From NCBI GenBank assembly GCA_963922205.1, contig CAWUHX010000115.1:744001-808000 (forward strand): a DNA stretch of 64,000 bases. Direction: 5' to 3'. The translations under genes were made by a program, and so were the position numbers. Of this stretch, positions 57,492-64,000 are shown piece by piece. The notes below the pieces were generated by a model that saw nothing but the letters and a program-made list of their open reading frames with translations, was not told the DNA's origin and made no database searches. The number at the start of each line of letters is the position of its first letter. Position 1 is the stretch's first letter. The stretch is from Romanomermis culicivorax (Eukaryota; Nematoda; Enoplea; Mermithida; Mermithidae).

Positions 57492-60446
57492 ATGACATTG
57501 GACGAGGTACGTACCAATTTAGATTTGTTGCGGGAACAGGTTCGTCAAGAGCTAGGTCTACTGAATCAAAAGCTCAATGCACACCAGACCCCGCGACCCA
57601 ATCTTATTCGGTTTGAGCCAGATTTCTTTCATGGTCGGCCCACTGAAAATTTCGAGTCTTGGTTGAATCGGTTTAACTTAGTTGCACAAGCACAAAAATG
57701 GGATGAAACATATAAACGACTAGTTTTCCCAACCTTGTTGCGGGACGCAGCAGAAATAGTTTATAATAGTCTTAGTGACACCCAACGCACCCAACTTGAT
57801 TTTCTAGCTCTTACAGAGCTTTTCCGACAAAGATTTCGGCCACCACATATTAGTGACATTCGATCCACAGAGCTTCATGCTCGCCGTCAAAAATCGTCTG
57901 AAAGTGTTACAGATTTCAGTATTGCCATACAAAAATTAGTTCTAGAATCATATCCAGGTTTGCCACCTGATGCTATAGATACGCTCTGTAAAAGATTCTT
58001 CATTAATGGATTAAACCAGGACTTACGCCCTGATGTGATGAAACGTAGCCCCACAACATTTTCTGAAGCAGAAATTTTGGCTAGGCAGCTAGAAACCCAA
58101 CTACTAATTGAATCACAGTTGAGAGATAGAGAAAATAAGGAATGGTCAGGTTGCCACCGGGTAAATACCATAAAAACCCAAAACAGTCGACCCAATCATT
58201 ATCATAGTCCAGCAGGGAATCAACATGAGAAGACGGAGAAACAAACCTGTCATTATTGCAAAAAAGCAGGTCATTTTATTTCGGTATGTCGCAAAAGGCA
58301 AAGAGACATTCAAAATGGCACACACATGGCAGTTTCCATGGGTCAATCAGCATATAGAATGCCCAAATCCTCGCTTCCTAGAATTAAGCCTGGGAACCAT
58401 AGTTTCCATGTTGCACAGCCTTTAGTCCAACCTGAGCGCACACCACCCAGTAGGGAACATCTCCTAGAACAGGAAGTTGAAAGCTTAAGGCGACAACTTG
58501 AACAGATGTCGCAAAATTTCTCACAAAATCCATCATTCAGTGTAACTGCACAACCTGTCTCCCCTGAGAAAGATATGGTATCTCAGTGTTCTGCACAGCT
58601 ACCTACTTACAAAAGTGGATCAGACATTGTGCTACAGTATCCCACTGACCAGAATGTGGACGATTTTCCAGTAGATATTCACAAGAGTAGCAGAACGAAT
58701 AAAAAAAAGTCAACTTCTAAGAATAAGTTGCAGTCCAAGGCTAGGAACAAAGTATCAACTAGTGATAACAAAAATCCTTCCAGTATACGATGGTATGAAA
58801 AGTATACTCCCACCAAATCCCTCTCCCTTCAAGTGGGAATGATTGTAGGAATTATTATTATGGCAATAATATGCCCATTGACTGTTGGAGTAGAGCATGA
58901 TTTCTACCAATGTGGTCATGGCCGCAGTGGCCATCCAATCGCAATACCAAAGACAATGGATTGCAAAATGCCTTCAAAGGAAGTGCCAAAGAAGGTCCAA
59001 CTGAAGCTCTACCAGCCAAACCACAAACCAGCCACAATCAAAGCATGGAAACCCCGACTTCACCAAAGAACAATCTGCACCAATATTGGATTCTTCAGTG
59101 CAACAGGAATTGAAGAAGAAGATGATAGTTCAAATGAAGAAGATGACAGTGGAAGTCACAACGTGGTTGCCCAAGCGCAAAGAACTGATAGATTCTGCAA
59201 ATGGATAATAGATTATCTCGGGAAAGCATACATTGATCCTACAATGTCTGCTGAAGATATCCAGTTCTTATCAGCTGAAGCCTCTCATTATATGATTTTG
59301 GACAATCTACTGTATCGTAGAGGTAACAAAGATAACCAATCACCTCGTATAGTAGTCCCACAGTCCCTGACAACAAAAATCTTCAAATTGTACCATGAAG
59401 ACAAGTTTAATGGTCATTTAGGATTTATGAAAACGCTCGCCAAAATTTCCAAAAGATTCTATTGGCACAACGTGAATAGCGACATTCATAAGATGTGCAA
59501 GGAGTGTGTAAAATGCTTCTCCTACAAGCAACCGAATCAAAAGACAAAAGTTCCAATGCAATCCATATTGATCCCTGGGAATCCCTTTTCAATGATTGCA
59601 GTTGATGTTATGGGTCCCTTGCCTCTCACAGAGCATGGTAACAAATATCTTGTTGTTTTCATGGACTACTTTACTAAGTGGTCCAAGGTATTTGCAGTGA
59701 ATAATGCCACAGCAGAGATAACGGCGAGACTTTTTGTAGAAAATATAGTTCGTCGCTTTGGTAGCCCACATCAAATCCTGTCTGACTGTGGTACAAATTT
59801 TACATCGAAGTTATTTCGAGAAATAGCACGACTTTGCGAAAGAGAACAGAAACTAACAACACCGTACCACCCCCAAAGTGATGGTATGGTAGAGCGTTTC
59901 AATCGCACACTGACAAATATGCTGAAAATGTATGTCTCTACAACCCATGATAATTGGGATGCTCACTTACCGTATGCCCTTTTCGCCTATCCGACATCAG
60001 TCCATGAATCCACCAAGGAAACACCCTTCTACTTACTGTATGGACGTGATGCCCGGATTCCTGCAGATGAAAACTTTGCAGTGTACCGAAGCCCCTATGT
60101 TGAGAGCTTTTCATCATACAAAGAAGAGCTTCAAGATCGACTGACTGTGGCATGGCAAATAGCATCAGAGCACATACAACAAGCACAACGACTGCAGAAA
60201 ACCCAATATGATAAAACAGTCAAGATTGTGATCTTCAAGAAAGGAGATATAGTTTATTTGCATAATCTGACCGTAAAGCAGGGGAAGTGCCCCAAGTATA
60301 CTGTATATTGGTATGGACCATATCGAATCATGAAGATGGACCCACCCAATGCCCAAATACGACTTATAACAAAGCCAGATAGTCGCCTCGAAGTTGTTCA
60401 TGTCAATCGGTTACGACTATTCACCACAGAGACCAAGCCTTTGTGA
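57492..60446 (+). CDS. Element A polyprotein: Gag, Env-like N-terminus, integrase (984 aa)
   Basis: One intact ORF. Residues 1-250: Gag capsid-like (DFFHGRPTENFESWLNRF). 253-266: CCHC knuckle CHYCKKAGHFISVC. 320-345: Leu-rich coiled-coil stretch. 446-467: membrane segment (GMIVGIIIMAII). 468-540: Env-like ectodomain start, CG..., SGHPIAIPKT, TICTNIGFF, matching the element B env-like frame in order and spacing. 541-554: acidic linker. 557-984: integrase with HHCC (H635, H642, C672, C675), catalytic D705, D765 and E801 (35 residues between the last two, canonical), and GPY module at 942-944. Everything from mid-Env through protease, RT and RNase H is missing, yet the frame is open. Could give Gag particles plus active integrase, depending on a helper for RT and protease (inference). 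Confidence 0.9.
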   Translation: MTLDEVRTNLDLLREQVRQELGLLNQKLNAHQTPRPNLIRFEPDFFHGRPTENFESWLNRFNLVAQAQKWDETYKRLVFPTLLRDAAEIVYNSLSDTQRTQLDFLALTELFRQRFRPPHISDIRSTELHARRQKSSESVTDFSIAIQKLVLESYPGLPPDAIDTLCKRFFINGLNQDLRPDVMKRSPTTFSEAEILARQLETQLLIESQLRDRENKEWSGCHRVNTIKTQNSRPNHYHSPAGNQHEKTEKQTCHYCKKAGHFISVCRKRQRDIQNGTHMAVSMGQSAYRMPKSSLPRIKPGNHSFHVAQPLVQPERTPPSREHLLEQEVESLRRQLEQMSQNFSQNPSFSVTAQPVSPEKDMVSQCSAQLPTYKSGSDIVLQYPTDQNVDDFPVDIHKSSRTNKKKSTSKNKLQSKARNKVSTSDNKNPSSIRWYEKYTPTKSLSLQVGMIVGIIIMAIICPLTVGVEHDFYQCGHGRSGHPIAIPKTMDCKMPSKEVPKKVQLKLYQPNHKPATIKAWKPRLHQRTICTNIGFFSATGIEEEDDSSNEEDDSGSHNVVAQAQRTDRFCKWIIDYLGKAYIDPTMSAEDIQFLSAEASHYMILDNLLYRRGNKDNQSPRIVVPQSLTTKIFKLYHEDKFNGHLGFMKTLAKISKRFYWHNVNSDIHKMCKECVKCFSYKQPNQKTKVPMQSILIPGNPFSMIAVDVMGPLPLTEHGNKYLVVFMDYFTKWSKVFAVNNATAEITARLFVENIVRRFGSPHQILSDCGTNFTSKLFREIARLCEREQKLTTPYHPQSDGMVERFNRTLTNMLKMYVSTTHDNWDAHLPYALFAYPTSVHESTKETPFYLLYGRDARIPADENFAVYRSPYVESFSSYKEELQDRLTVAWQIASEHIQQAQRLQKTQYDKTVKIVIFKKGDIVYLHNLTVKQGKCPKYTVYWYGPYRIMKMDPPNAQIRLITKPDSRLEVVHVNRLRLFTTETKPL

Positions 60447-60474
60447 AATTGTGTATTTGGGTGTAGGTTTTTCT

Positions 60475-60486
60475 TAAGGGGTGAGG
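60475..60486 (+). other. Polypurine tract of element A
   Basis: Purine run AAGGGGTGAGG abutting the 3' LTR, as used to prime plus-strand synthesis. Confidence 0.6.
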
Positions 60487-60878
60487 TGTAACGAATGGTT
60501 TATTCGTTGATATTCATTATTTCTCGTTTTAACTTCCTTGTACGATTTTCTGTAATGTCCAATCTATCGCTTTTCCATAACTAACTTTTCTAGTTTGATT
60601 CCATGTTTTGTGTTTACTCTATCGCTATAATTTTGCTATAATTAGCTATCTATCCGAGCTCAATCGTTCTAACGGGAATAATATTTACTTAGCTGTTTTA
60701 CTGCTTATAAACGTTTGTCATAATGATAGATGAGAGAGAGAGCTAGAGCCGATCTATCAGTGTGATTCGCCATAACTTTAGTTGCCTTACGCTATATTGT
60801 AACGGCTACTCAACGTTTACGATATTGGCTTTGTATTACGGCTACCCAATAAAAGCTTAATATATCGTTATCGTTATA
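60487..60878 (+). repeat. 3' LTR of element A
   Basis: Identical to the 5' LTR;AATAAA at 60848-60853 for transcript 3'-end formation. Preceded by the polypurine tract and followed by the AATT duplication. Confidence 0.93.
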
Positions 60879-60882
60879 AATT

Positions 60883-61852
60883 AATGGAAACAAAAGACTA
60901 CTAATGGACATGAAGAATGGAAACTAAAGACATGATGATAAAAATTAGGAGAATAAGTACAATTTGCATAATAGCACAGGATAAATAAAATCCATATTTT
61001 CACAAGAATTTACATAAAAATTACACTCATTTTTACAACTCATAAACGAGAATGATCCTGTTGTTTGAAGCTTTTTTTCTGGAAAAAGCGTACACAATTG
61101 CAAATCAGCAATATTAAAACCAACTAGAAAGCAGACCAAGCAAATATTTTCACATATTTGGCTATATAGCCTGTTTTTCTTGAAATACTTGAATATTAAA
61201 GATTAGAAAGCAAGTTCTTTTTAACATTTTTGCTATTTCCTGCTAAGCCTTATGTCCCATAGGACTGAAAAATTTGTGAGAGCCTATTCAAGCAACTTTT
61301 TCACAATTGTTTGAGTGAAAGATCCTACAAATTTGAGAGTTTCTCCATTTTTCCTTTTGCAAGCATTTTATAAAAAATCGACCATATATGTTAGAATTTG
61401 CCGGTTGGATGCTAAGAAATCTTTCTTTTAGTAATCAAGAAAAAATTCTATCCCACCACTTGTCCTGGCTGTCCCATAGTGAAACTTCAAAGCTGTGCAT
61501 GTACGGAGATAACCTAGTAATTAAGAGAAAATCTCAAAAGATGATGAAACGAGACCTATTTCTGCCGTTTCAGGAGATAAACATTTCCTACGCCCTAATT
61601 TCTAATCAAATTTGCTGTAGAATATCCGAATGTTTGATGACATGCAGGTTGTTTCAGCCAGGAAACTTGAAACGAAAAAGACAAAAGTACTGTGGATATA
61701 CCAAAATTTAGGATTTTCCAGACTTTTTTCACCGAATCGATTCGATGGCGAAAAAATCTGGAATGACTCGGGAGCGAAGCGTCGAGAAAATTTGGCATTT
61801 TCAGCTTCTAAAATGTCTCAAAATCAAGAAAATTTAGTCTTCGACCGAAAGT
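60883..61852. other. Sequence between element A and the hAT cluster
   Basis: AT-rich, no gene recognised; from about 61740 it grades into the TTGGCACAA repeat family hosting the next element. Confidence 0.4.
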
Positions 61853-61905
61853 TTGTGCCAATTGGCACAAACCCTCAAAATTTTTTGTGCCACACGTGCC
61901 AAAAA

Positions 61906-62977
61906 CAGGGTTGGCAAAAACCCAGTTTTTGAAATCTTCAATTTTGGGTTTTTGGGTTTTTGGGTGGGTTTTTCTGGGTTTTTCTGGGTTTTTGGTGGGT
62001 TTTTCTGGGTTTTTGGTGGGTTTTTCTAGGGTTTTTGTTCCAGTTTTGTACTAATGAATGATCATTTTACTTAAAATATATATGAGAATGTTATTTTTAA
62101 CGTATAAAGTGTATTAAATTGCTGAACAGTGTTCAAGACTGACTATACATTTGGTTGTAACATATTTACACGAGTCACGCGACTGCACATTGCACAACGA
62201 TTTTATCGATTTAGCTCATTAAAACGATTGGCTGTTTATTGAATTTTTTATTGCATGATCTAAACACTAAAAATTGAAATGTCATTTTAAAAAATTGAAA
62301 ATTACGGAAATCAAATTTCACGCTTCGGCTTCGCTCACTTCATCAGATTCACAGTCACGGGAACTTTCTAGCAGCCCAAAGTTTGTCTTAACGAATACCA
62401 GTTTGCGCACTGTTTCCGTCAACATTTGATTTCGCAGCTTGGAATGTATGAAGCCAAAGGTAGAGAAGTTTCTTTCCGAAGATGTGGTAGAGACAACGAG
62501 CGAAAAAACCTCAATTAACTTTTTATACATGTAATACATTGAAACAAATAACATGTTATCTATGTGTACCTTCAGAGCGATTCGTTGCACCAGCGGCCAG
62601 TCAGCTCCATCTGTGAGCCAATACTCAAGGACAGACTTTTTCTTTTTGACGAGCATCTGGTCTGGCAGAGAAATGAGTTATTTTGTTTTTGTAATTTTGC
62701 CTCAATCATGCATTGCGTCAATTCTTGATACACAGCACTTTTTTGGTCAGCTAGTTCTGGATTTGCCACAGGGAAATTAACGATGAAATCCTCAATCTCA
62801 TTCTGGATTTGCCACAGGCAATTTAACGATGAAATCCTCAAATTAACGATGAAATCCTCATTTTAAAAGAATTAAGAAAAACCCAAAAACCCAAAAACCC
62901 AAATTTTGTCAAAAAAATGCACCCAGAAAAACCCAGAAAAACCCAAAAACCCAAAAACCCAGGTCTTGCCAACCCTG
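61906..62977 (-). mobile_element. Truncated hAT transposon with transposase relic, nested in another repeat
   Basis: Starts CAGGGTTGGCAA, ends TTGCCAACCCTG. Perfect 8-bp duplication GCCAAAAA (61898-61905, 62978-62985). Inner ends are long GGGTTTTTGGG / AAAACCC arrays. Inserted in a repeat with TTGTGCCAATTGGCACAA (61855-61872) whose other half resumes at 62986 (TTTTTTAGCACAAG). Confidence 0.88.
62318..62841 (-). pseudogene. hAT transposase C-terminal half (frameshifted)
   Basis: The upstream frame (62841-62660) reads IEDFIVNFPVANPELADQKS and QELTQCMIEAKLQKQ. A shift near 62655 leads to SVLEYWLTDGADWPLVQ and the hAT dimerisation motif SSERNFSTFGFIHSKLRNQ with VRKLVFV. The DDE core and BED finger are missing, so this copy cannot transpose itself. 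A different hAT family from the fragment at 27400. Confidence 0.8.
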
Positions 62978-62985
62978 GCCAAAAA

Positions 62986-63307
62986 CCATTTTTTAGCACA
63001 AGAAAAACTATTGTTTCGAACACCGTTTTTTCCTCAAATGGGGTCTTTTGAGGAAAAAAATTTTGAAATGAGGAAAAAAATTTTGGGTATGATTCTCATT
63101 GTGGAAAAAATTTTGGGGAATTCAAAACCGAAAAGATGTGTTTTGGTAGACTTAAAAGGGTCAAAATCTCAAAATTTTCTGGCGCTTCGCGCCGAACTCA
63201 ATTTACTAAGGTCTGGGCCACCCTATCACATGATCGATAAGACCCATCACTCAACTGGAATGTGGAAACTTCGCACCTGAGGTGCGTCTGTAATTTTAGA
63301 TGGCGGT
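62986..63307. repeat. Resumption of host repeat and a GAGGAAAAAA-type repeat
   Basis: ACCGTTTTTTCCTCAAAT and GAGGAAAAAAATTTT, then the segment to 63190 matching the reverse complement of about 40740-40888. Ends with GGCGCTTCGCGCCGAA, a short inverted repeat also near 44485. Confidence 0.5.
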
Positions 63308-63489
63308 CATACCTGTAAGACCTCCGCCGACCAGTTGGGGGGGGGGGGGTAGAAAAAAGTCGAAATTTTCCCCAAAAAAGGCCAAAAACATACACTTTTT
63401 GGCAAATTTTTTTAATTTTTTCCAAACTGGGTGGGGGGTAAATGATTTTGGGTACTGGGTTGGCCAAGTTGGGGGGGGGGGGGTTGGGT
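63308..63489 (+). mobile_element. Poly-G MITE, family M1, right end lost
   Basis: CATACCTGTAAGACCTCC at the start, then a G run, AGTCGAAATTTT, CCAAACTGGG and GGTTGGCCAAGT with a G run. The terminal TACAGGTATG is absent. Confidence 0.65.
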
Positions 63490-63539
63490 ACTATAAAAGC
63501 AATTCGGATTTATTACTGGCTGTTATTCCGAACAATATT

Positions 63540-64000
63540 TACAATTATTATTATGGTTAAATAACAAACAGAGCAATAATAGATTAAGTCAATCAAATGC
63601 GGCAAAAAGCCATAAAACCACTGGTTTTCCGCTATCAGCGCCTCCTTTACTTGACTCGGCCAGTAAGCAATTCAACTTATCAACTTGTGGTAATGATAGT
63701 CATACTAAAACAATTTCAGAATTTTGTTCACATTGTAATTTAACAGTATGGGATGATGAAAAAGGGTTACGGCGTGACTTCTGTGGCCGTTGGGGACCCA
63801 TTATATGCCTACATATTAACGATTCTTTATACGAATCGTTTAAAAATTCTGACCATCCATTCTATCATAATTTTTGTTATTTCATTAGTCAAAAAATTTT
63901 CTCAAAATTGAAAAAAGACTAGATAGCTTCGAACACCTCTTCACGCAAATCGAAATGAAATTGACCAATCTAGAATCTAATAATAATTCATCGACCCATT
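63540..64000 (+). pseudogene. LINE-type ORF1 relic with PHD-like zinc finger (continues past window)
   Basis: An open frame to a TAG at 63920-63922 has a Cys cluster resembling the PHD finger of some non-LTR retrotransposon ORF1 proteins: FCSHCNLTVWDDEKG, DFCGRW, ICLHINDSLYESFKNSDHPFY, FCYF. Several ligands appear substituted. After a one-base shift a coiled-coil-like stretch follows (LDSFEHLFTQIEMKLTNLES). Start not identifiable. Confidence 0.5.

Larger units (their letters stand above)
57047..60878 (+). mobile_element. Element A: young LTR element encoding Gag-Env(N)-integrase, no RT
   Basis: Two identical 392-bp LTRs, a 4-bp target duplication AATT (57043-57046, 60879-60882), a primer-binding-site-like TGGGGGGTCATC directly after the left LTR, a polypurine tract AAGGGGTGAGG directly before the right LTR, and one uninterrupted 984-codon ORF. 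It lacks protease, RT and RNase H, so it must be mobilised in trans. Identical LTRs mean very recent insertion. Confidence 0.92.

Noticed and set aside
57492..60446. Domesticated host gene
   Set aside because: Identical LTRs, target duplication and polypurine tract show a recent transposon insertion.

Overview
This is animal nuclear DNA, most likely from a nematode. It has spliced protein genes with short AT-rich introns (acceptors mostly TTTTCAG or TTTTAG), abundant transposon relics and no operon-like packing. The nematode call rests mainly on a classical cadherin gene whose long form plus candidate internal start resembles hmr-1; the species cannot be named from the sequence.

Layout. (1) 1-34,052, minus strand: the 5' part of a very large classical (N-type) cadherin gene, with 27 supported exons. 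They encode a signal peptide, a pro-region with a furin-like site and about 13-14 cadherin (EC) repeats. The remaining EC repeats, EGF/LamG module, membrane span and catenin-binding tail should lie to the left of the window. At 85-452 a different reading frame carries a hydrophobic leader, the start of an EC-like strand and a perfect donor in the same phase as exon 27. It looks like an alternative first coding exon for a short isoform. The introns carry non-autonomous hAT-type elements, a satellite, a foldback-like element and transposase scraps. (2) 34-36 kb: flanking region with one weak candidate small gene. (3) 38,424-40,042, minus: a complete five-exon gene for RNA polymerase III subunit RPC7 (POLR3G type). 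(4) 36-46 kb: a dense graveyard of MITEs, many with 8-bp target duplications, TIRs and long G runs. (5) 46.2-56 kb: a decayed Ty3/gypsy-like element (B, minus strand) with a plus-strand LTR+gag fragment (C) fused tail-to-tail to it. (6) 57,047-60,878: a young LTR element (A, plus strand) with identical 392-bp LTRs and one 984-codon ORF. (7) 61.9-63.5 kb: a truncated hAT element nested in another repeat. (8) 63.5 kb to the end: a LINE-type ORF1 relic.

The most unusual content is in elements A and B. In B the order is Gag, then a membrane glycoprotein-like (Env-like) frame, then protease, reverse transcriptase/RNase H and integrase. Known Env genes of LTR elements and retroviruses normally lie 3' of pol. 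In A the same Env-like N-terminus sits in frame between the Gag zinc knuckle and an intact integrase, with protease and RT missing. Two diverged elements sharing this order argue that it is a lineage trait, not an accident of insertion. B is dead (stops, frameshift, altered RT and protease motifs). A looks recently mobilised and would need RT supplied in trans.
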